Assembly: GCF_023053635.1 (NCBI RefSeq)
Contig: NC_086187.1
Location: forward strand, 28,992,501 to 29,056,500
DNA from: Elgaria multicarinata webbii
Taxonomy: Eukaryota > Chordata > Lepidosauria > Squamata > Anguidae
Reading direction: 5' to 3'
Length of the DNA stretch: 64,000 nucleotides
The position numbers and the translations under genes were made by a program. Below the pieces are notes generated by a model. The model made no database searches, had not been told where the DNA came from, and saw only the letters and a list, made by a program, of their open reading frames with translations. Positions 22,795 through 34,354 of the stretch are shown in pieces (position 1 is the first letter of the stretch; every line of letters begins with the position of its first letter).

Positions 22795-25700
22795 ATGGCC
22801 ATCTTCGGGGGCTCCAAAGGCAGGCTGAAGGTTGGGTGAGTGGGGCTACATGTGAGGGGCAGGAGCCAGGCTGCGCCAGCCCCAGGGGAGGAACCCCACT
22901 GGCCTGGGGGCGGGGAGGGCAACCGCCCTCAAGCTGAGCTCGGACGACACAGTGGGGCGGCAGGGGAATATTTCTCTCGTTACTTGTTTATACTGTACCA
23001 TTTACTACAATAAAATACCTAAGTGGTGTACCTATATAGTAAAATATAACAATGAAGTTACAAGTCTTTTAAAATATGAAGAAGATACAGAGCAGGGTCA
23101 TGATACATTACAAGTCAGGGAAAGTTTGTGTAAACAAGTACGTTTTCAGAATGCTGAAAACTTTTAGTAAGCTCTGAAAGCCCCTTGCCTCCTGGTTTGG
23201 AAAGGGGCAACTCTGGCAAAGAGAGAGAACGGGGTCAGGAATTTGCCTATTCCCATCTCCGGGGCAGGGGGGGGTGTGGAGAGAGAGAAGAGCCTGCCAG
23301 AAGAGCCCTGCTGGGCCCGCTTTCCACAGAGGCCTCTGGGAAGGACCCCCGGAAGGCTTGAAGGGAGCAGCCGGCCTTGCCTGGCTGGCATGTCGGCTTC
23401 ATTTATGTAGTCCAGCCCTCCGACTCTGCTGCTCAGGTCAAGGCTCTTACGCCAGCTCACAAGAATCAATCATTAGTCCTAAGTTCTGCATCAATGAGAC
23501 ACAAGGAAAGGGGACGAGGAGGGAGGAGGAAAGAAGCAGGAAGGTGATGCTTGATTCAGTTGCCCAGGTGGATGTACTCAGTTATTTGCTAGCCTGTTCC
23601 TCTTCCCATTTTTCTCTTCCTCACTTTCTCTTCTCCTTTTGAATTCAAGCTTAATCTGGTTCTTCTCCCATCCCCTCAGGGTACAATTTTTCCCTCACAC
23701 ACCTTTCTGTTGGTGGCTGTGAGAGGAAGGGGCCACCCTGGGAGCAGGTGGCAGGTCATCAAGCGCTGCTTCTTCCATCCCATCAGGGCAAAGTCAATAA
23801 ACACATCAGAATAGTGTGTGTGCGTGTGTGTGTGTGTGCGTGTGTGCGTGTTTTAAATAAATAAAAAAATACACACCACATATATTATTTGGCATATGCA
23901 ATGCCAGGACATTTGTTTTTCAGCCACAACAATTTTGTATATGGCCTCTGTTAACAATGTGGTCGATGCTTTGTACTTTCTGTATTTCATTTCTGAGTGC
24001 CCTGATGCTGGATCAGACCAAGGGTCCATCTAGTCCTGCATTCTGTTCACACAGGGGCCAACCAGCTGCCCCAGTGGGGAACCCACAAACAGGACACAGG
24101 TGCAACAGCACCCTCCTGCCCATGTTCCCCAGCAACTGGTATACACAGGTACACAACCTCCGATACTGGAGGCAGCATATACCCTCAATTAATGTGTCCA
24201 ATCCTCCTTTAAAGTCATCCAGATTGGTAGCTGTACTATATCCTGTGAAGTGAATTTCATAGTTCAACTGCACAGTGTCAAAAAGACCTTCTTTTTAATC
24301 TGCCCTGAATCTCCCACCCATCAGCTTCATGGGCTGAGCCCAGAGGGTTCTAGTATTTTGAGGGAGAAAAATGCCTCCCTCTCCACTTTCTCCATAGCAT
24401 ACGGAATTTTGTACACTTCTATTATTTCTATTATGCCTCTCTTCACTTGCCTTTTCTCTGAACTAAACAGTTCCAGATTCCACTTTTCCTCAGAGTTGCT
24501 CCAGTCCCTCGATCATTTTACTTGTGCTTTTCTGTACACAATATTCTAAGTGTAGCTGCACCACTGATTTGTATAAAGGCAGTATGATATTGGCAGTTTC
24601 ATTGCCGCTGCCTTTCCTTATTATGCTGAACATGGAGTTTGCCTTTTTGTTGCATCAGCTGCACGCTGGGTTGCCATTTTCACTGCATTGTCCACCTCAA
24701 CCCCAAGGCATCTTTCTTGATCAATCACGGCTACTCAGATCCCATCAGCATAAATGTGAAGTTGGGGATTTTTTGCCCCACCGTGCTTCGCCTTACACTT
24801 GATTACATTGAACCACTTTTGCCATTTTGATGCTCTCAGAGATCCCTTTGGAGCTCTTCACAAACCCCCCCCCCCAAATAAATTGGTGTAATGGGCAAAC
24901 TTGTCCACCTCACTCCTAACTCCAGATCATTTATGAGCAAGTTAGAAGGCATGGGTGCTCATCAGTACAGATCCCCATGGGGACCCTAAACCCTCCATTG
25001 GGAGAGTTTGCAATGTAGCGGTTCTTAGCGTTCTGCAAGAGGACCCTTCTCCTCTTATTCCAGGACTGCTAAATTTGTTCAGCAGTTCTTGGTGAGCGAC
25101 TTTGTCAAAAGCCTTTTAGAAATCACGGTAAGCAACTTCTGGCCTGTCGGATGTTTGGCCTAGAACTCCCATCAGCCCCAGGCTGGCACAGCCAATGGTG
25201 AGGCATAATGGGAGTTGTAGGCTGACTCATCTGGAGGGCCACGAGTTGCCTAGCGCTGAAGTGGACCATAGTCCATAGAAGCTTTGGGCCGTAACGAAAC
25301 TCTTCTTTTGCCCCCGATGCTCCAGCTATTGCCCAACCTCCTACGGTCTGTGATTGCACTACAACCTGCACAGGGTTCTGCCGGGGAGAGGCCTGGGCCC
25401 AGATAGCCCCTCCTCCAGGCCTTGTGAGCCTGGAGTCCCCCTGGCCCGGCCATTTCAGGAGGAATGAGGTGCTTCTCGGCTGCTGGGTCCAAATGTTGAC
25501 CCTGGTCTGGGCTGGGCTGGCGTTCTTTGGCCATGGCTGCTGCTCCCAGCTCACTGCCTCCACTGACCTGGCCAGGGAGTTGGGGGATGGAGCTCAGTGG
25601 TGGATCACCTGTCCCCGGTTCGATCCCCGGTAGCATCTCCCGGTGGGGCTCGGGAAACTTCCTGCCTCAAACCCTGGAGACCCACAGCTGCCAGTCCATG

Positions 25701-27437
25701 TCAGCAATACTGGGCTAAATGGACCCATGCTCTGACCCATACAAGACATCGCCCTAGTCCCACGCTGGCTTTCCAGGCTCTCGGATCCCTCCTGCGGAAG
25801 GGCTGGTTTTACACCGCGTATTTTCCACAGCCCAGAATACCCCATCTCCCCCGAGGGCCTGGCCTCCAGCTTGCCTGCTCCCTTCTTGCCCCCTCTCCAG
25901 GACGGCTCTTCCAAGCCCCACGGTGGAGCTGACAGAGTTAGATCAGGAGTGCATCCGGGACGTCTGGGCAAAGGTGTTTGACAGCGCCGAGGAGAATGGC
26001 AGGCTCGTGGTCATCAGGTGAGGAGGCAGGTGGAGGTCTCCCAACGCGGCTTCCTGCCACGTCTCTTTGTATGATCTCTTCTTGGTCTCCCACAGGCGGC
26101 TTCATGCTCGGGCGTTTTCAGAGCACCCTCGATGGTCCCTGAGACAGTCAGCCCTGCAAATGGGGAGCCCGCTCAGTGCCAGGCACTGTGCTTCAGCCCC
26201 TCAGTGCTCCTCAGCAGATGGGCCGGCTCAGCCAGACACACAGCCCCAGAGAGGCCTGGTGGCGCGATCCGGGCAGGGGCCGTGGGGGGTGCGCTCTTGG
26301 ATGTAGGGCGGGCAAGCGTGGCAAAGGATGCCCCTGAAACAGTCACTCACGGGATGATCCTTGCAAAAGGGAAGGTGCAGCCCAGAGCCGGTCCCAGCCG
26401 GTAATCCTTTCTTCTGAATGCAGATTCTTTACAGATCACCCGGAGAGTAAGCAGTATTTCAAGACCGTCCCAACGCAGGGGGACCTGCTGAATAATCCAG
26501 AGGTGGGCTTCCATGGCAGGAGGCTCATGGTGGCTCTGAATCAAATTATTGAGAACATGAACAACTGGAAGCAAGCCAGCAAGCTGATTGAGCGCCTGGT
26601 GGACAGCCACAAGAACATCCACCACGTCCCCTCTGGGATGTTCCAGGTACTGGTGGTGCCCAGCACAAAATGCGGGGGGCGGGGGGAGACCCGTGGCCCA
26701 CCCTAAAAGCCGTGGCTGGCTGCTTAGCCTTGGGGCAGCCGGACTCCTTCCACGGGGGGGTGGGGTGGGGGATCCGCCCTCCTGGGAAAGAGGCTCGGAG
26801 CAGATGTGGACGGTTGCCAGTTTCCCCATGCGAGGAGTTTCCTGCAGCTCTCCTGCGAAGTGTCCTCAGCCCCGAGGGCAGCTGGGGCCTTCCTGCCCTA
26901 TCCCGGCAAAGGAAGTGGTTGGGCTCGAACCAAGCTCAAGTCCTGCCCCTCGCATGGGCAGAGCTGCTGGCAGCAAACCTACCAGAGCTGGGCCAGGATT
27001 GGGCCTTCACAGCTCCCTGGGCCTGGCAGGCCGCCTGTGGCAAGTGTAGTCGGAAGGGGGGGTCCAGTTTTCTGGCCTGAGGCACAGAGGCAGCACAGTC
27101 TGTGCACATGGTGGGTGGGTGGGTGGGGTGGCGAGGAAGGGGCTTCTTGCCATCCGCACAGCAGCTCCATCTTTGGCGTCAGCTTCCTGGAGGCGCAGAG
27201 CTGGAGGAGGGCAATTCACCCTGGATGTCACAAAGCCCTGACTGCAAAGCCCCCACCCCCTCCTGAAGAGCTGCTTTCCTTCCCCCTGCCCAGTTTCTGT
27301 TCCAGGCCCTTCTCTGCACCTCCCAGGACCTCCTGGGGGAGGCGTTCACAGATGAGATGAGCCGCTCTTGGGAGAAGTTCTTTGAGGCTCTCAGTGAAGA
27401 AATCAACGCCGCTTATGTTCGTCAGCCTAAGCCCTAA
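22795..27437 (+). CDS. GBY: globin Y (cytoglobin-like haem protein)
   Basis: A respiratory-type globin of unsettled function, known from amphibians, monotremes, turtles and squamates next to the alpha cluster and absent from birds and therian mammals. Proposed exons: 22795-22835, 25901-26017, 26424-26646 and 27294-27437, all GT-AG and in phase, giving 174 residues. The last three are secure. '[20 protein letters not shown]' is helix A, 'HPESKQYF' helix C, and '[17 protein letters not shown]' carries distal His E7 (about residue 83). '[16 protein letters not shown]' carries proximal His F8 (about 115), and '[18 protein letters not shown]' leads into helices G-H. Introns fall at the globin positions B12.2 and G7.0. 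Exon 1 is inferred: no in-frame Met lies near exon 2, whereas 22795 has a strong start context and a perfect GTGAGT donor in the matching phase. The CD1 position reads Val. It is transcribed opposite to the alpha genes. Alternative: a cytoglobin paralogue. Confidence 0.85.
23815..23848 (+). repeat. (GT)n microsatellite in GbY intron 1
   Basis: Mixed gt/gc dinucleotide run of about 34 bases followed by an A-rich stretch. Confidence 0.9.
24000..25150 (-). repeat. CR1/L3-type LINE, 5'-truncated, in GbY intron 1
   Basis: Read on the minus strand this is one LINE from inside the reverse transcriptase to the 3' end. The rightmost text (about 25060-25150) encodes the 'AFDKV'-type motif. Further left comes the region after the YxDD box, and the 3' end is the recurrent 'ccctgatgctggatcagacc' block at 24001. 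It is heavily decayed. Because it is the longest copy of this family here, it shows that the short 'tggatcagaccaagggtcca' fragments elsewhere are 3' ends of the same LINE. Confidence 0.65.
25575..25760 (+). repeat. tRNA-derived SINE in GbY intron 1
   Basis: The head retains RNA polymerase III boxes: an A-box-like 'gagctcagtggtggatcacc' and the B box 'ggttcgatccccgg'. The squamate SINE body follows ('cccacagctgccagtccatg', 'actgggctaaatggaccc'). It lies only about 140 bases upstream of the first conserved GbY exon. Confidence 0.8.
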
Positions 27438-27518
27438 CGAAGCGGCGGCTTCCTGAGCCCCCCCCCCCCCCGTTCAGCCCTTTTCCCTGCCTGAGATTCC
27501 TATTGGCAGAATTCATGA

Positions 27519-27524
27519 AATAAA
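27519..27524 (+). terminator. GBY: GbY polyadenylation signal
   Basis: AATAAA lies 82 bases after the GbY stop codon, giving a short 3' UTR that ends at about 27540. Confidence 0.8.
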
Positions 27525-27544
27525 GAGGCAGTGGCAGTAACGTG

Positions 27545-28515
27545 TGTTGGTACCTACCGTAGCAGCTGGCAAGAGCTACTCTGCTGCTTTAAAACGGTTT
27601 ATAGCAGTATTGACATCTGTTGGGGCCCAGGACACGCGCCATCGACAGTTTTCAAACCATTTCCAAAGTGTCGTATCCTGCTTGGTGTAGATTTGGCCGC
27701 TGTCAAAGGATTGTAAACTGCTTTTGGTGCCAAGACACCAGGGCAGCAACCAAACCAAAGCTGGGAGATCTGTTAGACCTGGGATGCAGGCAGTTCCTTG
27801 CGGGAGCGGGGCCGGCTCCCCACATGTGCAGAAGAGTGTCCCAGGCCACAGCGGGGAGTCCGCAGCTGAGGGCCCCACATGAACCAAAGCCAGCATTGCA
27901 TCTGGGTCGGGGGGCAAAGTCAGAGGCAGCCATAGGACTGAGCTCACACACCAGGCACCTCCCTTGTAGCATGAGCGAAAGGAACGAAAAGGAAAAGGGC
28001 CTGGTGACATCGCAGACTTTTAAGTTGTCCACAGCTTGGTCTCCCACCACCACGATTGGACTCAGGACTTTTGTTCAGGGGCAATTATAAAACAAATTGA
28101 CAGTCCAGAAAGTATCAGGATATTGAAAGGACCCACGCCTCTCGGAAACGCTCAAATGTCATAGAAGTCAGCATCAAGAAATAAATGTGGCAAAGCCTCT
28201 GAGGGCTCGCTAGATCCAGCCAGGAGCGCTGCGTGGCCTGCCCCTGTGGAGAAACAGCTCATTTCTCTCCCAGGCAGCCTGGCTGTGATCCTGCAAGGCA
28301 AAGCGGCCACGGCCGTGGCTGCAGGGGAGTGCCTGGCCTTTGCTGACAGAGAGCTGGCCTTTGCAGGGGTGGTGGTGGAAGGGTGCCTGCCCTGGCTCTG
28401 GGAAACCTGCCCCCCCCCTTGCTTGGGGTGGGCGAGAGGGCTGGAGCCACACAGCTCCAACAAGATGTAGCTGTCACATGTGGCGAGGGACGGGCGTGGG
28501 GAGAAAGGGCTCCTT
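27545..28515. other. GbY-alphaA intergenic, no feature recognised
   Basis: Unique-looking sequence with no coding exon, RNA gene or clear repeat that I can identify. It separates the GbY 3' end from the LINE cluster on the alphaA side. Confidence 0.4.
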
Positions 28516-28518
28516 TAA

Positions 28519-29345
28519 CAACAGAAGAGCCCGGAGGCTGGATCAGACCCAGGGTCCATCTAATCCGGCACTCTGTTCACACAGCAGCCGACCAGCTGCC
28601 CATGGGAAAGCCACAAGCAGGACATGAGTGGAACAGCACCCTACACCCCCCTCCCATGTCCCCCAGCGACTGGTGTACATAGGCCTACTACCTTGGATAC
28701 TGGAGATAACAGCACATAACCATCATGGCTAGTAGCCATCAATCGCCTTCTTCTCCAACCCCCTTTTAAAGCCATCCAAATAGGTGCCCATCACCTACAT
28801 CATGTGGTTGTGAGTTCCATGGTTTAACTATGTGCTGTGTGAAGAAGTCCCTGCTTTTATCGTTCCTGAATCCCCCACTAATCAGCTTCCTGGGATGAAC
28901 CTGTTGGGTTCTAGTATTACGGGAGAGGGAGAAAAATGCCTGCCTCTCCACATTCTCCACACCAGGCATGAATTTGTACACCTCTATCATGTCTCCTGGT
29001 TTCCAAGCTAAATACTCCCAGCTGCTGTAACCTTCCCTCATAGGGGAGATGCTCCATATTTAGGTGTGGTGACCAGAACTGTACATAGTATTCTAAGTTT
29101 GGTCACACAATAGATTTATATAAAGGCAGCTTGATACTGGCTGTGTTATTCTCAATTCCTTTTCTAATTGTGCCTAACATGGAGTTCACCTTCTTGACAG
29201 CAGCTGCACACTGGGTGGACATTTTCATTGAGCTTTTCCACCACAACCCCAAGATCTCTTTTGTGTTCGGTCACCACCAGCTCAGATCCCATCAGGTTAT
29301 GCTTGAAGTTGGGTTGTTGTTCCTCCACCCCGCCCCTGATTCAAA
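28519..29345 (-). repeat. CR1/L3-type LINE 3' fragment
   Basis: Starts with the 'ggctggatcagacccagggt' block. On the minus strand it then encodes decayed C-terminal ORF2 sequence ('FFTQHIVKPWNSQPHDV', 'REGYSSWEYLAWKPGDMIEV'). It is the same family as 24000-25150 and 38465-39330, and is directly followed by a plus-strand L2-like tail. Confidence 0.65.
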
Positions 29346-29868
29346 GTGCTGGTATTAACATTCAAAGCCCTAAACGGCTTGGGGCCAGGTTATTTGAAGG
29401 AACGCCTCCTCCCATATGTGCCTGCCCAGACCTTAAGATCATCCACAGGGGCCCTTCTCCGTGAGCCCCTGCCAAAGGAAGTGAGGCAGGTGGCTACTAG
29501 GAGGAGGGCTTTCTCTGCTGTGGCACCCTGGCTGTGGAACGAGCTCCCCAGAGAGGTTCGCTTGGCGCCTACATTGTTTTCCTTTCGTCGCCAGCTGAAG
29601 ACCTTTTTATTTTCTCAGTATTTTAACACCTAATTTAACTTAAATTTAAACTTTGCTGTTTTAATCTCATATTTTAACCTATATCAATTTTTGCTGTGTG
29701 GTTTTATCCTGGTCGTGCTTTTTATATTGTATTTTGTATTTGTGTTTTTAAATTGTTGGTTGTTTTATTATGCTCTTCATGGTTTTAATTTTTGTGAACC
29801 GCCCAGAGAGCTTCAGCTATTGGGCGGTATAGAAATGAAATGAAATGAAATAAATAAATAAATGTGCA
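29345..29868 (+). repeat. L2-like LINE 3' end with intact C-terminal reading frame
   Basis: The best-preserved copy of this family in the window. A continuous frame encodes 'LTFKALNGLGPGYLKERLLP', '[20 protein letters not shown]', '[17 protein letters not shown]' and '[16 protein letters not shown]', then stop. This is the C-terminus of an L2/CR1-like ORF2. The 3' UTR ends with 'cagctattgggcggtataga' and an (AAAT/GAAAT)n tail. Other copies: 33555-33810 (minus), 44832-45196 (plus), 52083-52395 (minus) and 59418-59900 (minus). Confidence 0.8.
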
Positions 29869-29869
29869 T

Positions 29870-31265
29870 CACTTTGCATCTGCCATTTGGGTGCTCACTC
29901 TGCCAGCTTGGAGAGATCTTTTCGGAGCTTCTCACAATCCTGGTTTGCATTAACCACCTTCAACTTTTGCCACTTGACGCTCACTCCTAAATCCATGCTG
30001 TGAATTCCTGTTTATCTGTATACTCCGGAGGGCACTGCACCCACCCTGGAAAGTTGGTGTGCTGACATTTTCCACACAGGCCCCTGCTGCTCCCGTGCAG
30101 CCTGTCTCCTGGGTGAGTTCCTCCCTGTCCTGGCTGGAGAGGGGTTAACCTGAGTGTGTGGGCTGCCGCTCTGGGGGGAGAGCTCAGCCCAGCGTCTCTG
30201 CTGCTTCTGCTGAAGCTCAGCAGGGGGAGCCCTGCGAAGGGCATGGACACGTTGGGCCGGACAATGACCCTTCCTCCTCCAGGCATCCCGATGGGGGAGC
30301 CAAACTGGAAGGGAGGGATATTTAGTGCAATTAATGGGCTGCAATTAACGGGCAGCACGGGTTTGTTTTTTTAAAGAACCATAATTGCAGCAGGGTCACA
30401 GGCGAGGGCAAGGGGGAGCGCTTAACCCTCTGCAGCCGTGGTTCTGATGAAAATGGCCTCCCTAAACCTGCAGGCTTCTTGGCTGGCTGCACCAAGTCCT
30501 AAGCGGACACGCGGGTTTCCCTGGCAGTGCATTCCTGACACACTGCCTGCCTCTATGCATGCTTCACACATAATGTTTTCCTTACAGATAAGGATGGCCA
30601 CCGGTCATAATGGTGATATGGGCTACCTCTGCGCTTGCCAGCATTTCAGGACCCCACCCCCACCCCATGCTAGGGTCAAAGGCCCTGAGGAGACCCCACC
30701 CCACCCCACCCCACCCGGCCCCCAAAGGAGGGAGCCAACAGCCCAGAGCCAGGGCAGCCAATGATCCTGGCAGCCTCCGAGCCTCGAGGCACTGCCAGCA
30801 GAGCCTCCTGGCTGGTCTGGTTCCCCATGCCCACCTCCCCCGCTGCGTTGGCAGCTGATTCCCTGTCATCCGTGCAGTCCGGTCCTGAATGGGCCCTTTC
30901 CGGGGTCTGAAACGGTCCTGGGTTCAAGGGACTGGAGTCTGCAATTGCTGCCAACTCTGGGATGCCTCTTGGGGAGCCACACCGGCGTTCTGGTAGTCCA
31001 AGGTTAAGGCAGGGAGGCGCACATGGGGCAGAGACCTTCCCCACTTGGAAGCAGGGGATGGCAGGGGGGAACTCATGCAATTACCCTCCCGGAGGGCCAG
31101 AGGGGCGCCTGCTGGGGGACCTTCGAAGACAGGGCAGGTATTCTCCCCACCACCATTCCAGCCCCCCCCCGAAGCTGGGGCAGGCTCTCCCCCCTCCCCT
31201 CGCCCCCCCACCATTCCAGCCCCCCCCCCCCCGCGGCCCAAAGAGACGCCAGGACAGCAGCGCTT
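29870..31265. other. spacer 3' of alphaA, mostly unassigned
   Basis: Decayed LINE-like text to about 29990, then sequence without recognisable genes. It contains short (CCACC)n runs near 30690 and long C runs at 31165-31235. I see no exon on either strand. Confidence 0.4.
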
Positions 31266-31282
31266 TCGCGGCCAAGAGCAGC

Positions 31283-31288
31283 TTTATT
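31283..31288 (-). terminator. HBA1: alphaA-globin polyadenylation signal
   Basis: AATAAA on the minus strand, 91 bases after the alphaA stop codon, matching the short 3' UTR usual for alpha-globin genes. Confidence 0.85.
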
Positions 31289-31378
31289 GCAGGCGGGAGG
31301 GGGGGGAAGAGAAAGGGGGTCGGAGGGGGCGAGCGAGGGGCGCTGCTCCGGCGCTGGGCCTGGCGGGTCTCCTGCCGT

Positions 31379-32049
31379 CTAGCGGTACTTGGAGGTCAGG
31401 ACTTTGCTCACGCGAGTCAGGAACTTGTCCAGGGAGACGATCACCTCGGGCTGCAGGTGGCCTTCGTGGTGAGCCGCGATGGTGACCAGGATGGAGAGGC
31501 GCAGCTTCTGCGGAGGGAGGGAGGGAGAGGGGGGGCGTGAGGGGCGGCAGGCGGGACCCTCGGCCCATGCGGCGCAGGGCAGGGGGCCGAGGGGCCGGGG
31601 CGGCAGGGCAGAGCCCGCAGCGGGGGGCGGGAGGGGTGCCTCACGTCGAAGTTGCGGGGGTCCACGCGCAGCTCCTGGGCGTGCTTGTCGCTGAGCTTGG
31701 AGAGGGCGCCGGCGATGTTGTCCAGGTTGTTGACGGCCTGCGTGAGCGCGCCCACCACCTTCTTGCCGTGCGCCCGGATGTCGCCGGAGTTGGGGCTCAT
31801 GTCGAAGTGGGGGAAGTAGGTCTTGCTGGCCGGGTTGGCCAGGAACATCCTGCGGGGGGGGGGGGGAGAGAGGGCGAGCAGCGGTCAGGCGCGCCCCTGG
31901 CCCCCCTTCCGGGCCCCCTCCCGCGCCTCGGGCCCGGGGGCTGCGGGGGCTTACCTGTGCAGCGCCTCGGCGCCCATCGCCTCGCCGTGGCTGCTCACTT
32001 CGCCCCAGATGGCCCTCACGTGGGCCTTGTCGTCGTCGCTCAGCACCAT
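31379..32049 (-). CDS. HBA1: haemoglobin subunit alpha-A
   Basis: Major adult alpha-type chain; pairs with beta chains in the erythrocyte haemoglobin tetramer to carry oxygen. Exons 31955-32049 (95 bp), 31645-31849 (205 bp) and 31379-31507 (129 bp) have exactly the canonical alpha-globin sizes, with GT-AG introns of 105 and 137 bases. The product is 142 codons including Met. It starts '[18 protein letters not shown]', has CD1 Phe in '[18 protein letters not shown]' with distal His E7 in the same stretch, proximal His F8 in '[13 protein letters not shown]', and ends 'SKVLTSKYR'. It is assigned to alphaA rather than alphaD by position (farthest from NPRL3) and by 'FPHFDMS' and 'SLDKFL'. The helix G segment '[17 protein letters not shown]' is divergent and lacks the usual Cys104. 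The last residue of exon 2 is Asp where Lys is common. The whole gene lies in a CpG island. Confidence 0.97.
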
Positions 32050-32099
32050 CTTGACAGCTCCGCGGTCTCTCTCCGGTGCCGTCGGGGCCCGGGCGGCCC

Positions 32100-32106
32100 T
32101 TTTTAT
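32100..32106 (-). promoter_or_regulatory. HBA1: alphaA TATA-like box
   Basis: The minus strand reads GATAAAAAGG, about 50 bases upstream of the ATG. It is a non-consensus TATA that overlaps a GATA core. Spacing implies a 5' UTR of only about 20-25 bases, shorter than usual for alpha-globins. Confidence 0.6.
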
Positions 32107-32639
32107 CGGGGCTGGGAGGCGAGCGGCCCGCCCCCGGCCGCCCCCTGCCCTCCCCCGCGGGCGCCGCGCCCATCCCCGGCGCCTCCTGGACGGGAGGGCC
32201 GCCCACCGAGCCGGCGGGCTCCAGCAGGGAGCGGGCGCCACTGGTCCGCCGCGCCGCCGTGCCGCCTCGCCTTGCCACCCCCGCCCCGAGAGGCTTTCTC
32301 TCCCAGAGAGCAGTGGCGGGGTGTGGGGTGTGTGTGCGCGCGCGCGCGTCCCCCTCCAGCAGCGGCCAGAGGACTGGGCTCGGACTGGGGTGGCCTCGAT
32401 CCCTGGTCCGGGGTGGTGGTGGGGGCATTAGGCAGTCTTCCTCTCCTCCCCTATGCCCACCCACAGGGCTGGGCCAAAGCTGCTTATGGCCCTGGACGGG
32501 CCACAGATGGCCACTGGACCACGGAGCTGGTGAATTCACGGGGGAAGGCAGGCAGAAGGGGAAGAGAGGTCCGCCTGGCAGCATCTCCCCAGCCTCCGTG
32601 GGACCCGAGATGCTGTGGGGCTGGACCCCTTCGGCCAGA

Positions 32640-33100
32640 AGAACCCTGCTGGATCAGACCAAATGTTGCTCCAGTCCAGCAAAATTCTGTTCCCACAGTG
32701 CCCGTACTCCCACCCATGTTCCCCAGCAACCCTTGTGCTGTACATAGGCACACAGCTTCCAATACCGGAGGTCGCACAGAGCCATTGGGACCAGCAGCCT
32801 GTGGCAGCCTTTTCCTCCATGAATCTGCCCAAGCCCCTTTTAATAACCCCAGGACCTCTAGCTCTTCCTCAGAAGAAGAGTGGAGGCCCAGGACACCCGC
32901 GACCCTGGAGGACGAGGGCTCTCAAGGGCCACTAGGCCTGATGGCTGTTTGCCACCTCCAGCGCCAGTCACGGGCGAGAGGGTGCTGTTGCACCCATGTC
33001 CTGCTTGTGGGTCCTGGTCGACACCCGGTTGGCCGCAGTGTGAACAGAGTGCTGGACTGGACGGACCCTGGGAGCCGTGATCCAGCCTCAGGGCTCTTCT
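32640..33100 (-). repeat. CR1/L3-type LINE 3' fragments between alphaA and alphaD
   Basis: Contains 'tgctggatcagaccaaatgt', 'gttccccagcaacccttgtg' and 'aataccggaggtcgcacaga', the 3' block of the LINE seen at 24000. At 32980-33070 there is an opposite-orientation piece ('gtgaacagagtgctggactg'). The resulting arrangement is a small inverted repeat. Confidence 0.55.
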
Positions 33101-33554
33101 GGTGTTCTTCGGACCACGACAGGTGTACTACTAGCATTGTGAAACGCACAGCTAGCATAGCATTGCTCTTGTCCCGGTCCCCACCCTCCACCCCCATTCC
33201 ATGCTTTAAACCGCTTCTACATTCCCAATAAATTAGAGCGAAAAACGACAACAACAACAACTGTTTGCCAACCTTGATAAAAGAAAAGAGAATCTCTGAG
33301 CATGTGCAGTTTGCATTTTAAACTCACTCAGAACTTAGCAGGGTTATGACTGGAGGGATAAAATGGAGTTTGCTTCTGCTGCCCCGATACTAGACACATT
33401 TAATTGGGAATAAGCACCCCTGTTTGGTAGAAGCAAATAATATATTTTCAAAGAAAGTAATTATAAAATGAACTACATGGGCTGACTGGCTAGCTGGCTG
33501 CTCCTGCCCCCCCCCCCCCATCAACAAAATGAACGGTTCCTTTTTCTTTTATAA

Positions 33555-33810
33555 GAACATTTTATTATTTATTTATTTATTACGTTTTTATACCACCCAA
33601 TAGCCAAAGCTCTCTGGGCGGTTCACAAAAATTAAAACCATGAAGAGCATAAAAACAACCAACAATCTAAAATAGAAAATACAATATAAAAAGCACAACC
33701 AGGATAAAAGCACACAGCAAAAATTGATATAGGTTAAAACATGGAATTAAAACAGCAAAGTTTTAAAAAGTTAAGTGTTAAAACACTGAGAAAATAAAAA
33801 GGTCATCAGC
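33555..33810 (-). repeat. L2-like LINE tail
   Basis: Reverse complement of the 3' UTR at 29640-29865: 'accacccaatagccaaagct', 'ttcacaaaaattaaaaccat' and 'aaagcacaaccaggataaaa'. Only the non-coding 3' end is present. Confidence 0.8.
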
Positions 33811-34354
33811 TGCAGTGGGCTGGCCCAGGTGCGGAGGCGGGGCATTCTGCTACCCCACCAGCGCCTGCCACTCTTTGGAGGGGGGTTATTTGCCCACCCT
33901 TGACAGTGGGTCTTCCACCTGGGGCCCTGCCCTGGCAGTACCACTGTGGTGCTTAGCGCTTCACTTTAGGAACCAAAGAGCTGTGCATCACCCATAGGAA
34001 TGGCTTTTGGGTGCATTGAGAAGGCTGTCGGAGGCAAGCTGTGCAGGGGCAGGAGCCCCCCCTCTCCAAGCCCTGCCAGTCCCTCTGGCACCCCAGAGGG
34101 ACTGGGTGGCCACTTTGTGCCTTATCACAAGCACCTGGTGAGGGAGGGAGGCCAGCATCATGTGCCAGTATGGTGGGCTGCGAGAAGGGGGCTCCTTGCA
34201 TCAAGCCATTGAAAGATGATGAGAGATGTGGGCGGCGGACAGGATTACGGTTTGTAGAAACAAAAAGGGGGCTCTGGCAGAGGAACCCCCCCAAATGCCC
34301 CTCCCTGCACTGAAGACCCCAAGGCTTTTCCAGGAGGTGGGGGCTTTTTACATG

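Noticed and set aside
31537-33231. A 564-codon open frame on the plus strand across alphaA
   Set aside because: It runs antisense through the alphaA exons and their CpG island, has extreme Gly/Arg/Ala/Pro composition and no recognisable domain. It is a by-product of GC-rich coding sequence on the other strand.
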